Of a DNA stretch of 64,000 nucleotides, positions 26,318-34,472 are shown in pieces; within the stretch, counting starts at the first letter, position 1, and each line of letters starts with the position of its first letter. The stretch spans positions 1 through 64,000 of the forward strand of contig NZ_CADO01000005.1 in assembly GCF_000285275.1 (NCBI RefSeq), read 5' to 3'. The notes under the pieces were generated by a model. That model was not told the origin of the DNA. It ran no database searches and was given only the letters and a program-made list of their open reading frames with translations. The position numbers were made by a program, and so were the translations under genes. The DNA is from Acetobacter pasteurianus subsp. pasteurianus LMG 1262 = NBRC 106471. GTDB taxonomy: Bacteria > Pseudomonadota > Alphaproteobacteria > Acetobacterales > Acetobacteraceae.

Positions 26318-27144
26318 CGAACATGAAAGCAGGGAACTCCTTCTATCACTTCTATGTCCTGATGTCTGAGGTTGCAGATTTCGCCTAACCGCAGGCCCGT
26401 GAACATGCCTATTGTGATAATGTCAGCCCAAGTCCGATGTGAGACCGCAGCACCTGAATACTGTGTGCTTGCAAGTCAAAGCCAATTCTCTGTTAGTCCA
26501 TCCTTTGCGTATGATCTTTTTGGTAACGTTGAAGTCCCAGTCTGTCGATAGGTTCTTATCTACAAGATCACGCTGAACAAGATGGCTTCAAAGTGAGGAC
26601 ATGCGCGAGAAATGGTTCTTCACTGTTTTGCCACTGACAGTTTCCTGCCCCTGCTCTTTGGCCTGAGCAATCACCACACGCAGAGGGAGAACAGTTTTTC
26701 CTTTGCCATGTGTGGCGGGCAGAGATGCCAGAAGGTCAAAAAGCTCGCCGGCCACCGTGCCTGTGATTTGTCGAATGGGTTTATCGCCGAAGGCTTCAAT
26801 GAACAGATCACTGGTTTTACGGGTGGCCTTGAGTGTGTCGGGGTTTTTGGGGATGTCAGCATAGATGAATTTTTTCGCCATCACCGACAGGGGAGGACGG
26901 TTTAACAGGAATAGGCTTTTCTTCTGCGCTCACCTCTTCAAGAGGAGCGGAAGACGATGCCGGAAGGTTTCCGGCCTGCTGGGCCAGTGTCTGATTGCTG
27001 CGAATATCCACAATCATGGCCGCCGACCGGTTTGCCTCTCCTCGAAGCCTCTCTTTATTCTTTTGCACTTACGGCTGAGCCTATTTTGAGGTCCTGGGGG
27101 ATGGTGCGGCGAAAATGGTAGTAAGAGCCAATGAGGCGGAGCAT
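26318..27144 (-). pseudogene. Decayed tyrosine recombinase (integrase) related to the intact one at 31.2-32.6 kb
   Basis: Scattered minus-strand fragments are collinear with the intact integrase. They run from MLRLIGSYYHFRR (start near 27144) through a frameshifted linker, then KNPDTLKATRKTSDLFIEAF and GKTVKNHFSRMSSL (core-binding domain), to GLRLGEICNLRHQDIEV with VPCFHVRP (start of the catalytic domain with its first Arg). Several frameshifts or stops and a deletion separate the pieces. The catalytic His-x-x-Arg, second His and Tyr are gone, the frame being cut by an IS5-type fragment at 26318. The start lies 86 nt from a tRNA-Leu 3'-end copy, the same geometry as the intact integrase. Confidence 0.85.
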
Positions 27145-27229
27145 CTGCGTTTCCCATTCTGGGAAGACAAACGGAAAAATCCTGCAGACCCGGCAAATTC
27201 TAATTTCACTGTTATATTTCAATTGGTTA

Positions 27230-27257
27230 GTGGTGCGAACTGCGGGACTCGAACCCG
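27230..27257. repeat. Attachment-site copy (3' end of tRNA-Leu)
   Basis: Twenty-eight bases starting GTGGTGCGAACTGCGGG are identical to the 3' end of tRNA-Leu(UAA) at 32681-32708. Beyond them the sequence no longer folds as a tRNA. This is the distal attachment site of the element carrying the intact integrase, and the proximal site of the older remnant to its left. Confidence 0.8.
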
Positions 27258-27840
27258 ATCGCTTTGGTCGCAACCAACTAGACAACCCATTGAAAAAGAA
27301 CGATAATTTCAGACGAAATCATCCTTCGTATGGTGACTGCGGGTTCACTCTGCGGGCAAACCCGTGGAGCAGTCAAGGCAGTGGCGCGGAGTTCAATTCA
27401 GCGGACTGGAGTTGCTGAGTAATCTTTCTGAGAGTGAATGGGGTGTGTATGCAGGTTCATGCACCAGAGGCGGTCGAGATTATGGTGACACTTGCTTCAA
27501 CTGGTATGGAAGAGGAAGCATTTGCTGTCTGGTCATGGCAGCATACCATTTGTCATTAAAGTTTTCTCTCCACGTTGGGGCCGCAATATTTAGGAAGCCA
27601 GCCGTGCAAACCAGCGGACACGTTGTGTCGCGAAGGTTTGCAAACTGGTCAGGGGTAAAGCAATGCTTTCCCCCCGTGAATTCACTTTTGATGCCAGTAT
27701 AGGGGGAGTATAAAGTCCGATTTCAAGGAACATAAAAAAAACAGGACATTCATCCGCTTCGTGCATCAACACAGAAACTTATAAAACCATAATCAAAATA
27801 GTTGGAAATCCTGAATGTCAATTGGGCCTAATTTTCAAGG
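27258..27840. other. Element DNA without recognisable genes
   Basis: About 580 nt. Open frames on both strands are short and look nothing like a known protein. No transposase, tRNA or convincing hairpin was seen. Probably the distal arm of the integrative element with decayed cargo. Confidence 0.4.
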
Positions 27841-28569
27841 CTACTGGTTGACTTTGCGTTGGGCCAATATGGAAATAATTGCGGGCTTCGATGCGCCCCC
27901 CATGGAGAAATTAGAATTAGAAGTTCGGACATACATGAATGAACTGGCCTCATGGTTCCAATCGAGAACCTGAACATCGGTCACAGAAAATCCAGTATCT
28001 TTAAACATGTAACTTTCATACTCTTTCTTATTGCCCTCTATGATTTCGGTTTCACTGAGACCGCACGGAATGTGAGCTCTAAAAGCAGTATGAATCCACT
28101 CTACCGATGGTGCGCATAAAGGCACAGCAACCAATTTATCCTCAACATTCTCCCGATATTCTTTTGGTTTTTGATCGGGAGTGAGGTTAGAGGAAGTTCG
28201 CATGTCGTTATCGTCGGGATGGGAACCGATGAACCATCCAACGACGACTTTAGGCTCAAATGTTTGAATTGCGCTGAGTAGCTGAGGCGACGGTTCGAAT
28301 AAGTCAGACTGGAAGACCTCTACATTGGCCTCATAATTTTGTAAACGGGCTTGAGCAAGGCGAATTAGATCAGGATTATTGTCGAAGGCCAAGAGTGGTC
28401 TGGTTCTCGAAAGAGCTAATGTGCCCCAGCCTGTTCCAGATCCTATTTCTAGGGTAGGTAAATCAGGAACTATTTCGCTAAGGCGTTCGTAAATTTTATC
28501 ATTCTGGAATTGGAGTGATTCACGATCCCAAAATTCTGAATACTCTTTGGGGGTCATTCGCTTTAGCAT
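27841..28569 (-). CDS. Class I SAM-dependent methyltransferase on the integrative element
   Basis: 242-residue predicted methyltransferase. The SAM-binding fold is clear: motif I LEIGSGTGWGTLAL near residue 40, acidic motif II ending in LLAFDNNPDLI and a motif IV-like KVVVGWFIGS. Similarity is limited to the fold, and the substrate (DNA, RNA, protein or small molecule) cannot be told; the DPPY/NPPF motifs of DNA amino-methyltransferases are missing. The ATG at 28569 follows GAGAAG and is preferred to the longer frame. It is cargo of the tRNA-Leu element, downstream of a 147-residue gene of unknown function on the same strand with a 67-nt gap. Confidence 0.75.
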   Translation of the reverse strand: MLKRMTPKEYSEFWDRESLQFQNDKIYERLSEIVPDLPTLEIGSGTGWGTLALSRTRPLLAFDNNPDLIRLAQARLQNYEANVEVFQSDLFEPSPQLLSAIQTFEPKVVVGWFIGSHPDDNDMRTSSNLTPDQKPKEYRENVEDKLVAVPLCAPSVEWIHTAFRAHIPCGLSETEIIEGNKKEYESYMFKDTGFSVTDVQVLDWNHEASSFMYVRTSNSNFSMGGASKPAIISILAQRKVNQ

Positions 28570-28636
28570 TACACTTCTCCATCGAAATCCTATACTCAGA
28601 ATCAAGCATAGATGATTAAAATTACGTTTTTTGTTG

Positions 28637-29080
28637 TTATGAATCTTGTTTCTTGAAATAATTTTTCAAAGATTCAAAAGTTTTCAACGAAACAACGAAG
28701 TGACCGATACCATCTTCGTCTTCACTCCAATCGTCAAACGTGAATAAGCAAGCATCGTCATCTCCTGTAATTTTTCTTAGGCGGCGATGAATACCGGATT
28801 GAAAAGATCCGTAGCTAGAAACACCCGTCCCATTCAATTCTCTAGCATCAACAGCAGGACCTTTATGTGCAATCACCTTCAATCCATTACGTGATGATTC
28901 TCCAAGACCAGCTACTAGTCTTTCAATCTGGTGCTCCGTCAGATCATAGACGTTATCCCAGTCATAACTTTCGTAACCTTCAGGCTTCCCTGCACCTTTA
29001 GGAAACAGAAGTTCCTGAATTTCTTGTCGCGCCGTGTCAGAAAGTGCGTTAAGGTCGTTAAGTGTGAGCGTTACTTGCAT
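28637..29080 (-). CDS. Hypothetical protein on the integrative element
   Basis: 147-residue acidic soluble protein, not recognised. It begins MQVTLTLNDLNALSDTARQE with a good ribosome-binding site (GAGGAAC). The N-terminal part is helical and the C-terminal part contains an Asp/Glu-rich loop (DDWSEDEDGIGHFVV). No signal peptide or TM segment. It precedes the methyltransferase gene on the same strand and may be co-transcribed with it. Confidence 0.6.
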   Translation of the reverse strand: MQVTLTLNDLNALSDTARQEIQELLFPKGAGKPEGYESYDWDNVYDLTEHQIERLVAGLGESSRNGLKVIAHKGPAVDARELNGTGVSSYGSFQSGIHRRLRKITGDDDACLFTFDDWSEDEDGIGHFVVSLKTFESLKNYFKKQDS

Positions 29081-29140
29081 AAATAAGTTCCTCAGTTTTC
29101 AGCAGAATAGATTCCAGCTAACCTGCTTTGATTGCATTTG

Positions 29141-29169
29141 CCACTCCTCACCTCTCAAGCGAGGAGTGG
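29141..29169. other. Hairpin, 9-bp perfect stem
   Basis: CCACTCCTC and GAGGAGTGG are separated by 11 nt, about 60 nt upstream of the 147-residue gene. No T run on either side, so a regulatory palindrome or leader hairpin is as likely as a terminator. Confidence 0.4.
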
Positions 29170-29741
29170 ATAGATGCGATCAATCATACCTTAGATATGA
29201 TGTAAAGGTATTTTGATGGATTTTATGGATATCTAGATTTAATCTATCTATCACAGTAGGCAGATCTGACGAATAACAACAGGATAACCAGCTCTTCAAT
29301 GGCTGTTTTACCCGATAAGGTAATACTCATTGAATATCTGATATGAAAGTGAAAGTCGCCCTGTATCTCTGTTTCCTTCGGTGAACAGAACGGGCGTGTC
29401 TGCCGTCGGGTTCGGCTGAGGATATTGCAACACTCATGCTCGCTTGGCAGATGTTCTTTGAAAAATATGGATGTCTGGCATTAGGCGACTACAGCCTGTC
29501 CGCTGCCATTCGTTGAGCAGACAGACTGTTTAGGGGGGGAAGCGGACCGGCATGTTTGGCCATCGTGTCGGTTGCAACAGACTGTGCGATCCCGCTGATA
29601 ACGCTTCTGCTGCCGACCAAACCCTATTGTTCGGAGGCGCGTCTCGAGAATGATCGTTTTCTCCGAAGGCGGTCGCCGGAATAATGTCCATCTACTGGGC
29701 TGCTAAACAGCCTTATCTCGCGGTCTTTCGTTCATTTACAC
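29170..29741. other. Element DNA without recognisable genes
   Basis: About 570 nt with no frame that could be assigned. The stretch 29380-29720 has coding-like base composition but is broken by stops in all frames, which suggests a decayed gene whose identity could not be established. Confidence 0.4.
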
Positions 29742-30164
29742 CTAAGGATCAATGGGCTGCGCGCTGGGTAGAACAGCAGAAACGTCCGAAGCATCAAAGT
29801 AATACAGGAGCGCCTTCACCGTGGGGTCGTTCCGGATGAAAGCTGCGGCGAGGCGGTGATTGCCGTTGTCAATGTGGATTGGTGATTGGTCCATAGCGTC
29901 AACGCCAAGCCGTATCCGGTAATTATCATCCGGAAGCCCGTTCTTCACGAAGAAGGCGATCCGACCGATGTGGAAGTTGCGACTGTCGGGACCGTGAAGA
30001 TCGTCTTTCACGCCGTCCCAGTGCTGCGTTTCGAGATCACCTTGCGTGACAGCGCGTTTTACTTCGTCCTCTTGGATTGTCCCGCATCCCCACAACTCAC
30101 CATTGAGCGGATCAACCTGTGCGCGCAACTCGGGAACAGAGATTTCAAATAGCTCAATTTTCAC
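29742..30164 (-). CDS. Small ParB/Srx-fold-like protein of unknown function
   Basis: 140-residue soluble protein starting at a GTG 7 nt after AGGAG. The C-terminal half contains IHIDNGNHRLAAAFI, resembling the GxHRxxAA motif of ParB/sulfiredoxin-fold domains, which bind nucleotide. The N-terminal half is not recognised. No partner ParA is present. It lies alone among gene-poor stretches of the tRNA-Leu element, so it is likely accessory cargo. Function is not assigned beyond the motif resemblance. Confidence 0.6.
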   Translation of the reverse strand: MKIELFEISVPELRAQVDPLNGELWGCGTIQEDEVKRAVTQGDLETQHWDGVKDDLHGPDSRNFHIGRIAFFVKNGLPDDNYRIRLGVDAMDQSPIHIDNGNHRLAAAFIRNDPTVKALLYYFDASDVSAVLPSAQPIDP

Positions 30165-30628
30165 GCGCTGACTCCTGTGATGACGCTTTTACTTGGTAGA
30201 AACTATTAGTCTCTTGTGTTGGTAATGCCTTCTCGGTCCCCGGATTTATTGCGCACTTCAGCCGCCGACGTCCAGCAGGAACGAGTATATGAGCCATAGC
30301 TGACGACTTCCAAAAAGGTGCCAATACGGCGCGAATGACCGAAATGTAGGCGAAAAGCGCATGGCTGGATGTGTTCGTATCTTTGATTCCAGAGAGCTGA
30401 CAAATGGACAGAGTGTCAGCGTATCTTTAAATAACGACCCATCGTTCACGACGTGCTGAGTCAAGGTTATCCGTATATTCATGACTTATAAAAAATTTAA
30501 ATGCTATGCTATGATTGGTCGTAGCTTGCTGCACTATCGCCTTTCTGATTTTTTTGCGTTCACTCTTGAAGTCGAGAATACTACTCACATGTTTAAAATG
30601 AACCGTTCTCACTTCTATAAAGTAATAG
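30165..30628. other. Element intergenic region
   Basis: About 460 nt between divergent small genes. Short open frames exist but none has a ribosome-binding site and recognisable sequence together. It probably holds the promoters of both neighbours. Confidence 0.4.
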
Positions 30629-30948
30629 ATGAAAAAGGATTTCAAAGTGCCTAAAATCACGAAAGACGATCTAATATACGATGATTACAGTTGGAAAGCC
30701 GTGCCAGGCGACGATCCCACCAAAAAAAAGAAGATGCTAATCGCTTCAGCCGAAATGAGGGATACGAGATAATCACCTTGTTGAATTCCCTCACGGGTAA
30801 AAATCAAGCGGATCTCTCAGTTCGCACTCGACAGATCTGCGAGTGGATGATTCATGAGAAGCTCCCATCTAATATTCAAGGGCGCTCCAACGTAATTATT
30901 TGGATCGCGAACAATTACCCGGATCTTTCTCGTGAATACCCTAATTAA
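30629..30948 (+). CDS. Small hypothetical protein split by a -1 frameshift at an A-AAA-AAG site
   Basis: Two overlapping frames read as one protein. The first starts at ATG 30629 (MKKDFKVPKITKDDLIYDDY...) and stops after 47 codons. The second, in the -1 frame, continues DANRFSRNEGYEIITLLNSL and ends SREYPN at 30948. The joint is a run of eight A (30722-30729) followed by G, which in the first frame is the heptamer A-AAA-AAG. A -1 shift there gives a protein of about 106 residues whose NRNEGYE-like segment reads as a continuous domain. It could be programmed slippage, a real mutation or a homopolymer sequencing error. No function recognised. Confidence 0.55.
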
Positions 30949-31155
30949 CACTATCTTGAGATACACTGCTTAGCATTCGGAACACGACTTTAGCGGCCGA
31001 AAGCGGACAGTCAGTTTTCGGCCCAACCCGGTCGTGAGAGTTCATGCTACTTATGTCCGCTATGGGAACAGCTATTCAAGCTTACGTATGATCGAGATGT
31101 AGGCGTAAACGGTCATTAAATGAAATCTTATTTTTCTGCTTTTTAGGGGGTCAAC

Positions 31156-31204
31156 GGGGGAAGTCTTCCCCCTTGCCAGATGTCGAATGGGTAGCCATTC
31201 GACA
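31156..31204. other. Two adjacent strong hairpins beyond the integrase 3' end
   Basis: GGGGGAAG-T-CTTCCCCC (31156-31172) and TGTCGAATGG-GTAG-CCATTCGACA (31181-31204) lie 15-63 nt past the stop of the leftward integrase. They may terminate integrase transcripts or be protein-binding arms of the element. The T run expected of a standard terminator is missing. Confidence 0.5.
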
Positions 31205-31218
31205 CTGCTGGCTCCCTT

Positions 31219-32592
31219 TTAAATAGTCAGGTTTGCAAAGGCTGTTTCCGGGTAGCTGATTGCCTCTATGGTTTGCTTGAGGTTGGCTGTTGAAATGCCA
31301 GTCAGATAGGTTGTGGTCCCTTGCCTCTTGTGGCTGGCTTCATGTCCCAACAGGCAATCAATCCATATCTCCCGAATATCAGTATGGGCGTTTCTGAGTT
31401 GGGTCGATACCGTGTGCCGAAACGAGTGAAAGGTGATTTCAGCAGGCAGGCCGATACGGGTCTTGAGTAAAGAAAACGCTCGTCCCAGTGCTGCACCCCT
31501 GACACCCTGTTTCGAAGTTTCCAGACCGGGAATGAGGTAAGGGCCATCAGTGGTATCCTTAAGGGCCAGAACTCCTACGTCAATCAGTTTTGAATGGACA
31601 GGCACAATGCGGGTGCCAGCTTCCGTCTTAGGTGCCCAGCCGGTTTCGGTATGTGGTCTGACAAGAAAGCACGGAACTCCGTCAACGGTCTGGAGGTCTT
31701 TTTTCCGCAGGGTACAGATTTCGCCCAGCCTCATACCAGAATAGGCTGCAATAAGGGTGACCAGTCGGAAGGTCTGTTCTGGCACAGATGCGCTGTGCCA
31801 TGTGGCAGCGGCCAGCAAATCCAGTTCTCTGGCAATCCAACTTCTTCTTATGGTTTTCTGTCCATTCTCAAAATTCCAGCCCGTCCACGGGTTGCGTGTG
31901 ACCAGTTCCCGCTGGTGTAACTGGTTCCAAAGCGCAGAGAGGCGCATCATATGGTTTTTGACACTCTTACCGCTCAGGGTTGGTAAACCTTCTTCTCTGG
32001 CTCTCTGAGCCTCTTCCTCAAGGGTAAGAGTGCTCTTGCGTTTGCCTAGTGATGCTGGGAGCGAAAACAGGAGGTCTCGAAACGCTCCGGCCTTTTCGCC
32101 GCCTATGATAGACGCGGGAGCATCGCCAAAGGCCTGTAAAAACAAGCCTACTGCCCGCTGGGTGGCTTTTTTGGTGTCAGCGCTGGCATGGGGATTATTC
32201 AGCACGAAGCGTTTCAGCGCACCGGAAAGCATCATGGGTTGGGCTTTGGGTGTCTTGGCTGGTTTCTTTATTGTCCGGGGTCTTGGCCTTGGTGCTGAAA
32301 CTGGCGCGGACCCCGTTTCCTGAGCAGATGAAGGCAGGTTCACGCTCTGCAAATCCCGCAGTGAACCCCGCAGACCCTCAAGCCTGCTTAAAGCATCCGG
32401 TTCCGCCAGTGCAGAATGGGCCTGCATGAACAGTTCAGTAGTTCTGGCGTGAAGCAGAGAAGCGCGTTTGCGGGCTTCGTTCTGGTAGCCGGTTTTCAGG
32501 GAAACCCAGATTTCCCGCCGATTTAAGGCTGCTCGCAGGGCAGGGGGAACGATACGGCGGAAGTGGTAAGTAGTGCCTCGGACACGGAGCAT
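31219..32592 (-). CDS. Tyrosine recombinase (integrase) of the tRNA-Leu element
   Basis: 457-residue site-specific recombinase. The N-terminus (MLRVRGTTYHFRRIVPPALR) is the short arm domain seen in many proteobacterial island integrases. A SAM-like core-binding domain covers roughly residues 130-230. The catalytic residues are all visible: Arg in SGMRLGEICTL, HSFRHTVS (His-x-x-Arg), His in LLGHEASH and the nucleophile Tyr in TTTYLTG. The ATG at 32592 follows GGGAAGA and matches the start of the decayed homologue, so it is preferred over the longer frame. It reads away from tRNA-Leu, whose 3' end is 90 nt upstream, as expected for integration into that tRNA gene. Confidence 0.93.
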   Translation of the reverse strand: MLRVRGTTYHFRRIVPPALRAALNRREIWVSLKTGYQNEARKRASLLHARTTELFMQAHSALAEPDALSRLEGLRGSLRDLQSVNLPSSAQETGSAPVSAPRPRPRTIKKPAKTPKAQPMMLSGALKRFVLNNPHASADTKKATQRAVGLFLQAFGDAPASIIGGEKAGAFRDLLFSLPASLGKRKSTLTLEEEAQRAREEGLPTLSGKSVKNHMMRLSALWNQLHQRELVTRNPWTGWNFENGQKTIRRSWIARELDLLAAATWHSASVPEQTFRLVTLIAAYSGMRLGEICTLRKKDLQTVDGVPCFLVRPHTETGWAPKTEAGTRIVPVHSKLIDVGVLALKDTTDGPYLIPGLETSKQGVRGAALGRAFSLLKTRIGLPAEITFHSFRHTVSTQLRNAHTDIREIWIDCLLGHEASHKRQGTTTYLTGISTANLKQTIEAISYPETAFANLTI

Positions 32593-32681
32593 AAAATCTT
32601 CCCTCGGTGGGGAAGGACGATGGAGCAAAGACAGCCTTTGCCCCTCATTCAGCCGAAAAATCGTGCTATTTCAGGTGTCTG

Positions 32682-32768
32682 TGGTGCGAACTGCGGGACT
32701 CGAACCCGCACGCCCTTTACGGACTGGAGATTTTAAGTCTCCTGCGTCTACCATTCCGCCAAGTTCGC
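32682..32768 (-). tRNA. tRNA-Leu (anticodon UAA)
   Basis: 87 nt including encoded CCA. The acceptor stem GCGAACT pairs with AGTTCGC; the anticodon arm is GGAGA-CTTAAAA-TCTCC with anticodon TAA; a long variable arm follows, typical of tRNA-Leu, then the GGTTCGAGTCC T-loop. Its 3' end is the attachment site of the neighbouring element and is repeated at 27230-27257. Confidence 0.95.
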
Positions 32769-32839
32769 GCAGATGCCATGGTGCATCTATGGTGGTTGAA
32801 AGCGTTTTAGCATGGTCGGAGATAACTGCAACAGCATGT

Positions 32840-33556
32840 TTATCGAACAGCTTGTAAAACAGGTCCAAAATGTTGCAGCCAGTTTTCTGCTTGCTGTCTG
32901 TGAGGAGTTAATGTGTCGACCATTTTCCAGAATTGGATACTATGGTTCATATGCTGCAGATGGCTTAATTCATGGGCAATCAAATAATGGCGTACAAAAA
33001 ATGGTGCCATTATTAGGCGCCAAGACAACATTATACGCCCCGAAGATGAACAACTGCCCCAGCGGCTGGATGTATCGCGCACATCTAAACGTTTAGGGGT
33101 AAGCCCAACAGTGTGGGCGAGATGGTGCATTTCTTGAGCAAGAACTCTCGCTGCATGTTGTTTGAGAAAGTCTTCTACGCGGCGCGCAAGAAAAGAGGGA
33201 TCTCCACTTACAAAAAGGCACTCATTTTCTAGCCATGCACCTCCTCTGCGGTCTGGTGCATGACAAATTGTATAGTTCTTATCTTGAATAGGGATATTGG
33301 AGCCGATAGCAAAGCGCGGTGTTTGTACTAATTTTTCAAGGCGCGTTGTAATCCATTGCGTCTGTTTTTGCACAAATGCCAAGGCCTGTGTGTAGGGAAA
33401 ACCTTTGGGTAAAGTAACAAGAATAGCCTGTTCTTTTGCAGAAATCCGTATGATGCAGCTTTTGGCTTTGGTTGAAATGCGCCAGATTATTTTGGCAGCA
33501 CCATACCCTTCCAACATAATCGTATCTGGCCAAGAGGGATTTTCTTTACAATTCAA
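32840..33556 (-). CDS. YgjP/SprT-like zinc metallopeptidase (DUF45)
   Basis: About 238 residues (225 if the ATG at 33517 is used; the longer form starts with TTG). The DUF45 core is clear: RWGSCSSSGRIMLSWRL followed by the gluzincin motif HELSHLQHMNHSIQFW, in which the two His and the Glu of HExxH and the downstream His bind zinc and catalyse. No signal peptide, so cytoplasmic. The biological substrate of this family is not established. It lies 27 nt after the YcgN-like gene and is probably the last gene of that transcript, next to tRNA-Leu. Neither start has a strong ribosome-binding site. Confidence 0.85.
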   Translation of the reverse strand: MNCKENPSWPDTIMLEGYGAAKIIWRISTKAKSCIIRISAKEQAILVTLPKGFPYTQALAFVQKQTQWITTRLEKLVQTPRFAIGSNIPIQDKNYTICHAPDRRGGAWLENECLFVSGDPSFLARRVEDFLKQHAARVLAQEMHHLAHTVGLTPKRLDVRDTSSRWGSCSSSGRIMLSWRLIMAPFFVRHYLIAHELSHLQHMNHSIQFWKMVDTLTPHRQQAENWLQHFGPVLQAVR

Positions 33557-33582
33557 GAAAACATCTTTCTGGGCAAAGATTT

Positions 33583-34038
33583 TTAATGAGATTCCTCAGC
33601 AGGAAGGCCAGGCCAACTGACGATGTAATCTTCCAGTGCACCTGCGCGTCTTTCACTTATGCAACGTCCGGCAGCAGATTCACCAGAAGAAATAACAGAT
33701 TCCGCTGTATGCGTTAGCAATGGGTGCCACTGTGGCAGACCGCGCCCTTCTGAAAGGCGGCGATATGCACAGTCTGGTGGCAACCAATCAAGTTCAGGAA
33801 TCATCTTTGGTGTCAGAGTAATGCAATCTTGCACTTTGCGGTGGCGTTGTGCGTAATCTGTGCACTGGCAGGTTTTAACATCCAGCAGACGGCACGCAAC
33901 AGATGTGTAATGTAGTTCTTCTGTGTCATCATCACGCAGTTTGTGCAAACAGCAGCGTCCGCATCCATCGCACAGACTTTCCCATTGCTCTGTAGTCATT
34001 TCTGTAAGTGGGGTTGTTTCCCAAAAAGGTGCTGTCAT
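33583..34038 (-). CDS. YcgN-family (UPF0260) cysteine cluster protein
   Basis: 151-residue cytoplasmic protein. It starts MTAPFWETTPLTEMTTEQWESLCDG, split here, with the invariant CDGCGRCCLHKL cluster, then VACRLLD, CQCTDYAQR and PPDCAYR, the conserved cysteine pattern of UPF0260/YcgN and a likely Fe-S or metal site. Family role unknown. Its start overlaps the stop of the membrane protein upstream by 4 nt, so it is translated with the ABC-like cassette. Confidence 0.92.
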   Translation of the reverse strand: MTAPFWETTPLTEMTTEQWESLCDGCGRCCLHKLRDDDTEELHYTSVACRLLDVKTCQCTDYAQRHRKVQDCITLTPKMIPELDWLPPDCAYRRLSEGRGLPQWHPLLTHTAESVISSGESAAGRCISERRAGALEDYIVSWPGLPAEESH

Positions 34039-34472
34039 TGTGCGATGCCAAAAAAGAGGGAAAGAAAGCAGCTTGCTATTAAAGGTTTTTTAAGAAGGGG
34101 CCAGATAATAAGCTGTAGGCATGTGCTTCTGTTGGCTCCCAATTCACGTGCTGTTGCGCCCCATGCTTCTGGTAGGGTTTCGAGTTTGGCCAGCGGCCAA
34201 AGGGCAAGCAGGGGCAGGCTTAAAGCACCCTGTAAAAAAGGAGTATAAGGTGCGTTAAGAACAACAGGCAGAAAAATACCAAGAACTGTTGTGGGAATAA
34301 ACAACATAAAGAATGAAATATAAAAAATGCGCCCTGCATGTGTGGCAAATGCCAGCATGAGCAGAACAAACATAAGAAACATGCTGGTCATGCTTATGCA
34401 GGTAAATCCCCATATAAAGGAATAGGGTAATGGGATATGCATCAGAGAAGGGATCACTTGCGGAGCGCCCAT
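34035..34472 (-). CDS. Short ABC permease-like membrane protein
   Basis: 145 residues with about four hydrophobic segments. Near residue 105 it carries ATARELGANRSTCLQLIIWPLL, split in reading as an EAA-type coupling loop (ARELGA then a hydrophobic helix), the hallmark of binding-protein-dependent permeases such as PotB/PotC. Normal family members have about 270 residues, so this is roughly the C-terminal half. The start overlaps the preceding solute-binding gene by 19 nt; an in-frame ATG at 34442 just after that stop is an alternative. Neither has a good ribosome-binding site. It may be a remnant or a reduced permease. The partner ATPase has lost its catalytic motifs, so transport activity is doubtful. 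Confidence 0.65.
   Translation of the reverse strand: MGAPQVIPSLMHIPLPYSFIWGFTCISMTSMFLMFVLLMLAFATHAGRIFYISFFMLFIPTTVLGIFLPVVLNAPYTPFLQGALSLPLLALWPLAKLETLPEAWGATARELGANRSTCLQLIIWPLLKKPLIASCFLSLFFGIAQ

Noticed and set aside
25975-26406. 143-codon minus-strand frame as an independent gene
   Set aside because: Its first about 30 codons are a piece of the dead integrase; the rest reads antisense to an IS5-type transposase fragment and flanking non-coding DNA.
27230-27310. A second functional tRNA-Leu
   Set aside because: Only the last 28 bases match. The anticodon arm and acceptor 5' strand are absent, so it is an attachment-site copy.
27364-27702. 112-codon plus-strand frame in the element
   Set aside because: Composition and sequence look random, with no ribosome-binding site or similarity to a known family.
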